DNA from: UBA2402 sp044371005
Lineage (GTDB): Bacteria; Planctomycetota; Phycisphaerae; Phycisphaerales; UBA1924
Assembly (NCBI GenBank): GCA_044371005.1
Contig: JBILUL010000004.1
Location: 1 to 64,000 of the forward strand
Length of the DNA: 64,000 bases
Reading direction: 5' to 3'
Shown here piece after piece: positions 1 through 7,658 of the stretch. The first letter of the stretch is position 1, and each line of letters begins with the position of its first letter. The notes under the pieces are model-generated. The model ran no database searches, was not told the DNA's origin, and was given only the letters and a program-made list of their open reading frames with translations. Made by a program: the position numbers and the translations under genes.

Positions 1-2646
1 CGCAGCCGCGTTGCTGATGTCAAACCACCCTTCGTAGTCATTGGTGTTCTCGTCGGCAAGGAAAGCATCCCAGCCCGCGACGGTTCCGGCCTTTGCCCAC
101 ATCGCAGGGCGTGCCGCGGCGGGGGCGGCGGCAACAAGAATGAAATGGTCGTTGCCTTCACCGGCATCTTCCGTGGCAACATACAAGAGCGAGCCCTTGA
201 GTCCGGCCCACAGGTGCATCCCGTTCTGCGCCACCAGCACTGAGTCAGTGTCGCGGATGCCGTCCATGACCCAGGGCGGTGGCGGTGGGGGTGACCCTGC
301 CTGCACCGCCACGTGCCAGTCCGCACCGCCGTTGTTGTCCCACGTGCTGGCGCCGTTGTTGAAGACGACGTCGAGCTGCGTGGCTGTCGCGGCGACGGGC
401 ACGGTGATGCTCCACTTCGAGCTGGCCAGTGTCATGGCCGGGTCGGGTGACACGACATTGGTCCAGTTGTTGAAGCCGTAGTGCAGCTTGACCGTGGCGG
501 CTCCCTGAAGTACGCGTCCAGCAGGGTCGTAGGTGATGGTGACATTCTGGCCTGCAATCGGCGTGGCGGGAGCAAACGTGACGGCCGCGCCGGGCGCACT
601 GCCGCCGGAACCGTCCCCGACGTAGACGTGGTCGATGGGAGACTTCTTGATGTTGCCGCGTGCATCGACGGCTTCGATGTAGTAGTCCACGAGCTTGCTG
701 CGGATGCCTGTCACCTGCGCCGTGTACTGCGTGGCGATGTACTGGGGCATCACGTAGAAATCAAGCCCAGCGTTGTTGTAGACGTTGCCCGCCGGGAACG
801 CGCGGGATGTCATCGGGATGGACTGCCAGGCACCAACGCCCGCGCCGCCGGCGTAGGTCTCGTTCTGCGTGTCGCCGCTAGCATTCAGCCCATCGGCGTC
901 AATGCGATACTTGAGCGACACCGTTTGCAGCCCTGAGACGTCGTACGCGAACGTGTAGATGGAAAAGTCACCGTTGCTCTGTGACTGGCGGTATCCGTAC
1001 TGCGGGCCGAAGTTGGTGGAGCCAGGGTTCCACGGATGACGCTGTGGCGTCCAGATCGTCGGGGGCGTGCGATCAGCACTGGCATTGCCGATCAACTGAT
1101 CGGCGTAGATCATCGCACGATTGCCGGAGACCGTCGGCTTCACTTCCATGTCGAGTGCCGTGCCGTAGTACATGAAGCCGGAATTGAGGCCACCCAGAAA
1201 GTAGTGCCAGGCTCGTTCGGCGTTGTTGGTGGCGCCATCCGGATAGACCACCTTCGAGATGTTGACGCTGCCGCCCGCATCGGTGTGAATCTGCTCCGCA
1301 GTGACGACGCGATTCGTGTTGGCGGTGATCACGGCCCAGTTGCGGGCATCCTCGTGCCAGCCGTTGGGAATGTCGATGCCGCCGGATGCGTTCAGCAGCG
1401 GCCAGTTCCAGTTGAGGAACTGGGGCGCACCGAAATCGCCATCGGCGTTGACCCACGCGCCTTGCTCCACATGCACGTAGTCGTTCGCTGGCACCGGATG
1501 GTCGGCAAGGTACTTCTCAACGACTGTCGGCGTGTAGCCCGCTCCGCGGGCCGCATTCACGAGGTTTGGAGTGGCTTCGAGGTAGTACGAGAAGCCGCCA
1601 CCCCAGGCGTTGTCGCCGTCGTGAGCAAGCACGGCGAGCATCGGACGCGCAGGCCGGGCGATGGCATCGACCGCATTGAAATCCGAGAGCCCAAGAGGCG
1701 CATAGCCGTCCTTCCAGCCCATGTGCTGGCTGCAGCCGACGACAATCACCTCGCTCGATGCACCGGTAGTCGGATCGATGTAGCGGGCGCGATGCGGCGT
1801 GTAGGCAAACGGCACAGCCTCGGCCGGGGCACACCCGCGAGAGATCGTCTGTCGGTAGTACGTGCCCGCGGCGGGGTTGATCTGGTCCGCCGCGTTCGGC
1901 GGGTCACAGTTGATGCCACCCGAGCCGTAGATCACCGGGAAGTCCGCGCACGCGCGGCTGAGTTTCTCGGAGGAGACGAAGGTCCAGTTGATGCCCTCGG
2001 CTGCGAGCGAAGGAATGAGCCGCATCGAGAAGGCCATCTCGCTTGGGAAGAAGCCGTGAGATTGGGCGACGTTCGAGCCCCAGGCATCGGCGTAGATGCG
2101 CTTGTACGCCTGAATCTCCTTGCGAACCGCGGCGTCATCGAGCAATGGGAGCAGCGCGTGGTGGAAGGAAAAGAGCACGACATCAAGCCGCGGCTTGTTG
2201 TTCGAGGCAGTCGCTGTACTCCACGATCGAGCGGTGCGGAAGTCGTTGTACCAGAATGGGCCGTACCCCAGCTGATTCGCTCCGCCCAGACTCATGATGT
2301 TCTCGATGAGCCCGCCTGAGTACGTGATCTGGGCACCGGCTTCCGGAGCACCGGAGATGGCGCTGATGCAGTCCTTGACGCGGTACTGGTAGACTGCTTT
2401 GCGGTCATCGAGACCGAAGATGCCGCGGAGATCGTCCTGCGGATGTGCCGCTCCCGCATCACGCACCTGAATGGTCTCCCACGCACGCTGGTAGCGATCG
2501 GTGCCGGAGACCTGCCGCTCGGGCCAGTAGATGGGCTGCTCGAGGTGCCAGAGATAGGTGAAGTGCAGGCGTTCCTGTGCGAGGCCGCAGGATGCAAGAA
2601 GCGCCACCGTCGCGGAGCAGATCAGGAGCGAACGTGTCTTGAGCAT
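1..2646 (-). CDS. Secreted GH57-like glycoside hydrolase with CBM25-type starch-binding module (3' end outside window)
   Basis: The frame is open for 882 codons from an ATG at 2646 to the window edge, so the C-terminus is missing. GGAGGG lies 7 bases before the start. Residues 1-23 form a signal peptide ending in LASCGLA. The start of the mature protein (FTYLWHLEQPIYWPE) matches the first GH57 motif. FFPSEMAFS places a candidate nucleophile at Glu203, and AHDGDNAWGGG (Asp343/Asp345) fits the acid/base region. A later segment with HYGFNNW and TWDNNGGADW resembles a CBM25 starch-binding module. A proline linker and a DOMON-like beta domain follow. The likely role is extracellular or periplasmic hydrolysis of alpha-glucan. 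The family is inferred from motifs only. The missing end may carry the dockerin-like tag seen on two other exported proteins here. Confidence 0.75.
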   Translation of the reverse strand, partial: MLKTRSLLICSATVALLASCGLAQERLHFTYLWHLEQPIYWPERQVSGTDRYQRAWETIQVRDAGAAHPQDDLRGIFGLDDRKAVYQYRVKDCISAISGAPEAGAQITYSGGLIENIMSLGGANQLGYGPFWYNDFRTARSWSTATASNNKPRLDVVLFSFHHALLPLLDDAAVRKEIQAYKRIYADAWGSNVAQSHGFFPSEMAFSMRLIPSLAAEGINWTFVSSEKLSRACADFPVIYGSGGINCDPPNAADQINPAAGTYYRQTISRGCAPAEAVPFAYTPHRARYIDPTTGASSEVIVVGCSQHMGWKDGYAPLGLSDFNAVDAIARPARPMLAVLAHDGDNAWGGGFSYYLEATPNLVNAARGAGYTPTVVEKYLADHPVPANDYVHVEQGAWVNADGDFGAPQFLNWNWPLLNASGGIDIPNGWHEDARNWAVITANTNRVVTAEQIHTDAGGSVNISKVVYPDGATNNAERAWHYFLGGLNSGFMYYGTALDMEVKPTVSGNRAMIYADQLIGNASADRTPPTIWTPQRHPWNPGSTNFGPQYGYRQSQSNGDFSIYTFAYDVSGLQTVSLKYRIDADGLNASGDTQNETYAGGAGVGAWQSIPMTSRAFPAGNVYNNAGLDFYVMPQYIATQYTAQVTGIRSKLVDYYIEAVDARGNIKKSPIDHVYVGDGSGGSAPGAAVTFAPATPIAGQNVTITYDPAGRVLQGAATVKLHYGFNNWTNVVSPDPAMTLASSKWSITVPVAATATQLDVVFNNGASTWDNNGGADWHVAVQAGSPPPPPPWVMDGIRDTDSVLVAQNGMHLWAGLKGSLLYVATEDAGEGNDHFILVAAAPAAARPAMWAKAGTVAGWDAFLADENTNDYEGWFDISNAAA

Positions 2647-2729
2647 GCGTGGCCCTCCACTGTGGAATGAACTTCGATTCGGCACGCACCGTGGCGTGCC
2701 GCTTCCTTATAGTACTTTCCGATGCCCCG

Positions 2730-2751
2730 TGCACGATCAGATTTTCGTGCA
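2730..2751. promoter_or_regulatory. Inverted repeat, possible operator
   Basis: A 7-base inverted repeat (TGCACGA and TCGTGCA) is separated by 8 bases. It lies 84-105 bases upstream of the GH57-like start and before an AT-rich TACTATAAG stretch read on the minus strand. This geometry suits a dimeric regulator acting near a -35 region. No regulator gene is adjacent. Confidence 0.3.
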
Positions 2752-2840
2752 TGGTGCCGAGTTTTCACTGACTGCGATGCGGAGGAGTCACGGGCCGTAA
2801 CCGTTACATGACGCATCGCACGGTGCGTGGAGTGTTCAGG

Positions 2841-3215
2841 ATGATTCTGTATGCCGCGGCGGATCTGATCTGGGCGACCAAAATCAAGGGTGTGGCCGAT
2901 GGGCTCGGCGTAGCCTGCCGTCCGGCTCGCGATCTGGCAATGCTTGAAGCTCGGCTGGGCGATTGCCCGGTCAGTGCGTTTCTCGTCGACCTCGACAAGG
3001 GCGAGGAAGCACTCGGTCTGATTCGCAGGGCCAAGCTCGGCCGGAGCGATCCTGACGCGAGGAAAGTCCGCGTGATTGCCTGGGGACCACACGTGCAGAA
3101 GGACCTGCTTCAGGCTGCTCGAGATGCAGGAGCCGACGATGTGATGACGCGCGGCGCCTTCGATCACTCGCTCGCGGATCTGCTGCTGAAGCTGTCGGCC
3201 ACCGACTCCGACTGA
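2841..3215 (+). CDS. Receiver-like (CheY-fold) stand-alone protein
   Basis: The product is 124 residues. The ATG at 2841 is chosen because GGAG lies 8 bases upstream; an in-frame ATG at 2808 has no such site. The protein alternates hydrophobic strands and amphipathic helices like a response-regulator receiver: ILYAAADL, then FLVDLDKGE with acidic residues where the phospho-acceptor would sit, then VRVIAWG and an AGADDVMTRG turn. The usual acidic pocket near the N-terminus and the conserved Lys-Pro are not evident, so it may be a non-phosphorylated pseudo-receiver. No output domain is fused and no kinase gene is adjacent. Function unknown. Confidence 0.55.
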   Translation: MILYAAADLIWATKIKGVADGLGVACRPARDLAMLEARLGDCPVSAFLVDLDKGEEALGLIRRAKLGRSDPDARKVRVIAWGPHVQKDLLQAARDAGADDVMTRGAFDHSLADLLLKLSATDSD

Positions 3216-3334
3216 TGGCGTGAATCAGAGGCCGGCCTCACCCGCTCCATGCCGCAGCGGCGCAAGAGACCACGAGCTGAAAAGGCCATTGGCCGCAGAA
3301 TTGGTGGGACCAGCGGGTGCTGCGTGGAGCGAGG

Positions 3335-4123
3335 TCAGCCCTTCTTGGCGATAACGACGCGGCGCGACATGTCGGAGACCCACGTGCCGCCGGGCTGTTC
3401 AATGGTCACGGCGAATGCCGCGGCGTTTCGAACGGCGATGGAGGGAGCAATCTCGACATCGAGTTCTCCATCGGGCGTGCTGTTGAAGATCGCCCCGTTG
3501 ATCCGCTGGGTCAAGCCCCGTTCATCGATGATCCAGAGCTGGTACTGGGAAGTGCGAGGGTCGTTGGCGGGCAGCCCGGAGAAGTGCATGACGCCACGCT
3601 GCAACTGGTCGCTCCAGTGGACATAGCCGCGGACATTGGGAATCTCCGGATTGTCCCAGGCGCCCCACTCGGCCTTGATCACATCCGGTGCCGCGGCGAC
3701 CGCGACGGTGGGACGTGGATTGGTGGAGGGGATTGCCCTCATGAACGCCGTTGCTGCGACGATCGCGCAGCTGGCCGCGAGCGCCCAGGGGAGCCAGGAG
3801 GTTCGCGGCTGGCGCGACGTCTGGAACAGGCTGGCTGGCGACGGGGTCAGTGTACTGGTCAGGCGGCTGCGTTCTGCAGCCCAGCGGCGACCGGCACGGG
3901 TGAGATCGGCGACCATCGTGTCGGGAAGCGCCGAGAGTTCGTTGGGGGCAATTCTGGCCAGATCCAATGACGCCGCGGCAAGTTCGAGCGAAAGGTCGTC
4001 GATCTGGCCAGCCTCATCGAGCAACTGGTTGAGTTCAGTCTGCTCCCGGAAGCTCAAGCCCTGGGTAGCCTGAAGGGTGAGCAGCTCAAGACAGCGGTCG
4101 CCGAGCGAGAGTGAGGTGCTCAT
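3335..4123 (-). CDS. RskA-type anti-sigma factor
   Basis: The 262-residue protein has a helical N-terminal cytoplasmic region (about 1-90), one membrane segment (about 110-130, WLPWALAASCAIVAATAF) and an exported C-terminal domain. That domain contains YQLWIIDERG, a central GAIFNS and FAVTIEQPGGT, which are hallmarks of the anti-sigma-K (RskA) C-terminal domain. It should hold the adjacent ECF sigma factor at the membrane until released by a signal. Its ATG overlaps the sigma gene stop (ATGA), so the pair is translationally coupled. No zinc-binding HxxxCxxC motif is visible in the N-terminal part, as in other RskA proteins. Confidence 0.85.
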   Translation of the reverse strand: MSTSLSLGDRCLELLTLQATQGLSFREQTELNQLLDEAGQIDDLSLELAAASLDLARIAPNELSALPDTMVADLTRAGRRWAAERSRLTSTLTPSPASLFQTSRQPRTSWLPWALAASCAIVAATAFMRAIPSTNPRPTVAVAAAPDVIKAEWGAWDNPEIPNVRGYVHWSDQLQRGVMHFSGLPANDPRTSQYQLWIIDERGLTQRINGAIFNSTPDGELDVEIAPSIAVRNAAAFAVTIEQPGGTWVSDMSRRVVIAKKG

Positions 4124-5004
4124 GATGCCCCTCCGTTTGTTTCGCCGCGGGAGCCATCGGCGGTATCTGAGGCGAGCATTTCGCGCAGACGCAGAAGCCC
4201 TCGGCGAGCATGAGTCTTGACGGTGCCAAGGGGAAGCCCGGTGGCGCGGGAGATCAACTCGTGCGAGAGTCCCTCGTAGACCGACAGCCGCAGCACTCGC
4301 TGTTGCTCAGAACTCAGTGTTTCAAGTGCCTTCGCCGCGACCGCAGCTTCTTCAGCAACGTCCGGGTTTGCGGGCAGGGGGTTGGAGGCTGCGCCGCTGT
4401 TGAACTCGGTCAGCTCCTGAGTGGTGGGGCGTCGGCCGATTCGGCGGCGGCGGTCAATCAGGCGGCGGCGGGCGATGATGGCCACGAACGCGGCTTCAGA
4501 TGCGATCTGGGGGTCGTACTTGTGGCCGTTGTGCCAGAGTTCCGTGAAGATTTCATGGACGGCGTCTTCCAGGTCGGCTTCCGGGAGGCCTGAACGGCGG
4601 GCCAATGCCCACACAAGGCCACCAAAACGGCCGATGCATTCCTGCACTGCCTGGGCTTCGCCCGCACTGACGCGATGGAGCAACTGATCTGAGGGAATGG
4701 GCACTACCTCTTGCGCTGTGTCGCGGACGTGTTCAACCGACAATTCGTCCGCGTGACCGATCGACGCATGAGCATGATAGAGACCCGTCACGTGGGATGC
4801 CACTTTCTGGCCGCGTGTATTGCGATTCAGGGATGAATCATCTGCCGCCTGGCTTCGCCTTCGCTGTCCGGCCTTCGGGTTGGGGTTGGCTTTCCGTTCC
4901 GCCGTTTTCTTGGCCGATCGCTTCGAGGCTGCAATCGTGCGGCAAGTCCGCCGCGGCAGTCGCCGCTTCGAGCCGCTGACGGATTGTGTGCTTCGGCGTG
5001 CCAC
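4120..5004 (-). CDS. ECF RNA polymerase sigma factor, SigK-like
   Basis: Sigma region 2 spans about 105-190 (DLEDAVHEIFTELW, FVAIIARRRLIDRRRR) and region 4 about 222-276 (LSSEQQRVLRLSVYEGLSH, then GLPLGTVKTHARRGLLRLR). It directs transcription from promoters controlled by the adjacent RskA-like anti-sigma factor. The longest frame begins at a GTG and gives 294 residues, but the first 100 are basic, low in complexity and lower in third-position GC. Internal GTG codons at 4803 (227 residues) or 4704 (194 residues, the usual ECF length) are plausible real starts. None has a convincing ribosome-binding site. Confidence 0.85.
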   Translation of the reverse strand: MARRSTQSVSGSKRRLPRRTCRTIAASKRSAKKTAERKANPNPKAGQRRRSQAADDSSLNRNTRGQKVASHVTGLYHAHASIGHADELSVEHVRDTAQEVVPIPSDQLLHRVSAGEAQAVQECIGRFGGLVWALARRSGLPEADLEDAVHEIFTELWHNGHKYDPQIASEAAFVAIIARRRLIDRRRRIGRRPTTQELTEFNSGAASNPLPANPDVAEEAAVAAKALETLSSEQQRVLRLSVYEGLSHELISRATGLPLGTVKTHARRGLLRLREMLASDTADGSRGETNGGAS

Positions 5005-5050
5005 GGCGGGTTGACCAACGGATGACTCGGACCACCAAGAGGAAAATGCT

Positions 5051-5077
5051 GCCGGAGCGCCTTTCGGTCACTCCGGC
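5051..5077 (-). terminator. Hairpin downstream of the fasciclin gene
   Basis: GCCGGAG pairs with CTCCGGC around a 13-base loop in the space between the fasciclin stop and the sigma gene. On the minus strand AGCATTTTCC follows, a weak T-run. It may be a partial terminator that leaves some read-through into the sigma and anti-sigma genes. Confidence 0.35.
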
Positions 5078-5126
5078 ACGATTTGTCAAGGGCCCCGGGG
5101 GAGCCCTGGGTTAGGAAGCGGGGGGA

Positions 5127-6071
5127 TTACTTCTTCGCGGCGGGGAGGATGACGCTGTCGATGACATGGATCACGCCGTTGGAGGCATCGAGGTCGGCGG
5201 CGATCACCTTGGCGTTGTCGACGGTCACGGTGCCGTTGTCACCCTTGGTGGTCACCTTCTGGCCCTGGAGGGTGGCGACGCTGGCGCCCTTGGCCGCGGC
5301 GTCGGAGAAGATGCGACCGGAGAGCACGTGGTACTTGAGAATCGAGGCGAGCTGTTCCTTGTTCTCGCTCTTGAGCAGCGATTCAACGGTTTCCTTGGGG
5401 AGCTTGGCGAAGGCTTCGTCGGTGGGGGCGAAGACGGTGAAGGGGCCTGCACCCTTGAGGGCACCGACCAGGTCTGCCTTGTCCAGGAGGGTTGCGAGCG
5501 TCTTGAACTTGCCGGCCGCGAGGGCGGTGTCGACGATGTCCTTGTCGCTGGGGAGGATCACGGTGTCGATTACGTGGATCACGCCGTTGCTGCACTTGAT
5601 GTCGGCGGTGGTGACGGTGGCGCCGTCGATCTTGACCGAGCCGTCCTTGACGACCAGGTCAACGCGCTGGCCGTTGACGGTCTGCACGTGGCCGGTCTTC
5701 ACATCCTTGGCAGCCACTTCCGCGGCGAGGACGTGGTAGGTGAGAACAGCGGCCAGACGAGCCTTGTTCTCAGGCTTGAGGAGGGTCTCAACCGTTCCGG
5801 CCGGCAGCTTGGCGAAAGCTTCATCGGTGGGGGCGAAGACGGTGAAGGGGCCCTTGCCCTTGAGGGTTTCCACCAGACCTGCGGCCTTGAGTGCCGCGGC
5901 GAGGGTCTTGAACTTTCCTGCGGCAACGGCGGTGTCGACGATGTCGGAAGCCATCACGCTCGCAGCGGCGTGGGTGTCGGCCTGCTTGGAAGCCGAGCAC
6001 TGTGCCATCGCAGTGCCTGAGGTGAGCGAGAGGAGGGCGGCCGAAAAAGCAACAGCAAGTTCGAGTTTCAT
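5127..6071 (-). CDS. Exported protein with two fasciclin (FAS1) domains
   Basis: The ATG at 6071 is chosen because GGAG lies 10 bases upstream and a clean signal peptide follows (MKLELAVAFSAALL..TAMAQ); the product is 314 residues. Two tandem FAS1 domains follow, about 40-175 and 180-312. Each starts DIVDTA.AAGKFKTLA and carries GPFTVFAPTDEAFAKLP and the closing NGVIHVIDTVILP or NGVIHVIDSVILP. FAS1 domains mediate adhesion or matrix contact. The gene lies directly upstream of a SigK/RskA-like pair on the same strand. In mycobacteria the FAS1 proteins MPT70 and MPT83 are controlled by SigK/RskA, so this protein is a natural target of the neighbouring regulator. Confidence 0.93.
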   Translation of the reverse strand: MKLELAVAFSAALLSLTSGTAMAQCSASKQADTHAAASVMASDIVDTAVAAGKFKTLAAALKAAGLVETLKGKGPFTVFAPTDEAFAKLPAGTVETLLKPENKARLAAVLTYHVLAAEVAAKDVKTGHVQTVNGQRVDLVVKDGSVKIDGATVTTADIKCSNGVIHVIDTVILPSDKDIVDTALAAGKFKTLATLLDKADLVGALKGAGPFTVFAPTDEAFAKLPKETVESLLKSENKEQLASILKYHVLSGRIFSDAAAKGASVATLQGQKVTTKGDNGTVTVDNAKVIAADLDASNGVIHVIDSVILPAAKK

Positions 6072-6432
6072 CGAGCAAAGACTCCGCATGGGATGAGTGT
6101 GACGCACCGCCGGAGCTGGCCACGCATGCCTTCTCCGAGTGCAGTGTCGTTCCTCACTGCACACTGTGCAGCGGGTGACGCCATGAGTTCGCCGGTTTGA
6201 CGGCGCTGGATTCAGACATGTCTGCTGGAACTTCACGATTCCTTTGCGCCGGTGCTTTTCTCGGGGGCCGCGGTGGGGCGTGTTCAGGACGGTGGACATA
6301 GCGCAAGCTTCACTCCGCGGTGACCGATTCTGAACCGGGCAGTGTCATCATCCTCCATCTCTCTCAACGGTGTGCGCGGTGAGTGCGTGTGCACGCTCAC
6401 TGCTCGTGCCGGATCAACCGGAACTGGAGCTC
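6072..6432. other. Divergent intergenic region between the fasciclin and prepilin-like genes
   Basis: This 361-base stretch has no convincing gene. It should hold both divergent promoters. The clearest structure is the inverted repeat at 6139-6162. No strong -35/-10 pair was recognised by eye. Confidence 0.6.
6139..6162. promoter_or_regulatory. Perfect inverted repeat, possible operator of the fasciclin gene
   Basis: GTGCAGTG and CACTGCAC form a perfect 8-base inverted repeat around an 8-base spacer, 68-91 bases upstream of the fasciclin ATG. A further TGTGCA lies just beside it. The spacing suits a dimeric DNA-binding protein. Confidence 0.4.
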
Positions 6433-7479
6433 ATGACAAGGAAACTGCCTTCGAAGCGAACGCGTGCGGACCGGGGATTCACTCTCATCGAACTGCTGGT
6501 GGTGATCGCGGTGATTGCGCTGCTGGTCGGGATTCTGCTGCCCTCGCTCGGCAAAGCGAGAGCAACGGCCAGAACGGTCAAGTGCGGCGTGGGACAGCGA
6601 TCGGTGGTGCAGGCCATCTCGTCGTATCTGGTGAGCGGCAAGCAGTACTTCCCGCCGCATTACGTCTATGCGAGTACGGAGAGCGGCCTTGAGTGGCGGC
6701 TCGATCAGCAGCTCACGAGCAATCCGAATCCCAACAACGGGTACATCCACTGGTCGTACCTGCTGTTCAGCGACGGGGCGGTGAGTGAGGATGCCTTCAA
6801 GTGTCCGAGCATGTTCAACGGCGGTGCTCCGGCCACCAACCCCGGCGCGATGGAAAAGGACTGGGAGATGGGGCAGGTCAACGAACTGGGCGGCGGTTCG
6901 GGCGCCGTGACTCCCACCGACCGTCAGGTCAAGCGGATCGCCTACACGGGCAACGCGGCGATCTTCCCTCGCAACAAGTTCTTCGATTCTCCCGGCGAAC
7001 GCAAGAACCAGTTCGTGAAGGATTCTGACATTCAGTTCTCGAGCAACACGATTCTGGTGACGGAGTTCAATCCCAACCGCAACTACGAGGCGATTCAGGG
7101 CAGCAGCGGTGAGGGGCTCTACAAGAGTCATCGGCCGATCACTCCGTTTGTCGGACTGTCATCGGGCATCAACGTCTACGCCGAGCCGCGGCAGCTGCGG
7201 GCGCAGGGACGTTACAAGTACGCGAGCCTGGACGACATCCTGTCCGAGGACGAAGTGCCCGTCGGAGCCATCGATGAGGCGTCGACGACGACCCTCAATG
7301 CGGTGGGACGGCATCACCCGGGCACGAAGACGTCCAAGGGCGGGACCGCCAACTTCGCTTTCGTCGACGGGCACGTCGAGACCACCACGGTGCAGCAGAC
7401 GGTTGAGAAGCAGCGCTGGGGCGACAAGTTCTGGAGCCTCACCGGTCCGAGCACCAACGTCGATCCGAACCTGCGGTGA
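6433..7479 (+). CDS. Prepilin-type N-terminal cleavage/methylation protein, planctomycete H-X9-DG-like class
   Basis: The product is 348 residues. The ATG at 6433 follows GGAG closely and gives a short basic leader ending G15|FTLIELLVVIAVIALLVGILLP, a class III signal peptide with Glu+5. The large globular domain ends with RHHPG and then NFAFVDGHVE. This resembles the H-X9-DG C-terminal signature of planctomycete pilin-like proteins, although the His-to-DG spacing here is longer. These proteins are processed by a prepilin peptidase and assembled or retained at the inner membrane; their role is largely unknown. The next gene encodes a large secreted dockerin-tagged protein on the same strand, so the two may work together. 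Confidence 0.85.
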   Translation: MTRKLPSKRTRADRGFTLIELLVVIAVIALLVGILLPSLGKARATARTVKCGVGQRSVVQAISSYLVSGKQYFPPHYVYASTESGLEWRLDQQLTSNPNPNNGYIHWSYLLFSDGAVSEDAFKCPSMFNGGAPATNPGAMEKDWEMGQVNELGGGSGAVTPTDRQVKRIAYTGNAAIFPRNKFFDSPGERKNQFVKDSDIQFSSNTILVTEFNPNRNYEAIQGSSGEGLYKSHRPITPFVGLSSGINVYAEPRQLRAQGRYKYASLDDILSEDEVPVGAIDEASTTTLNAVGRHHPGTKTSKGGTANFAFVDGHVETTTVQQTVEKQRWGDKFWSLTGPSTNVDPNLR

Positions 7480-7658
7480 TCAATGAACATGAAGCCGGCG
7501 AACGCCCGACAGGGCGCCGCCCGGCATTTGCGGCGCAGGGCCTGTTGGCTCTGTGGTCAGCGTGCATGGCTGGTTGACGCGGCGTCCGGGAGCGAGCGGC
7601 CTCGAATGTCGGTGGTCGGCGGACGCCGTTGGGCAGTGGATCCATCCGGAGAGATCTC

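Noticed and set aside
1036..2319. 427-residue open frame on the plus strand
   Set aside because: Antisense of the GH57-like gene, which has a signal peptide and family motifs on the minus strand.
7495..7550. Terminator between the prepilin-like gene and the dockerin gene
   Set aside because: Short GC stems are present but none is followed by a T-run, so no terminator is called; the two genes may be co-transcribed.
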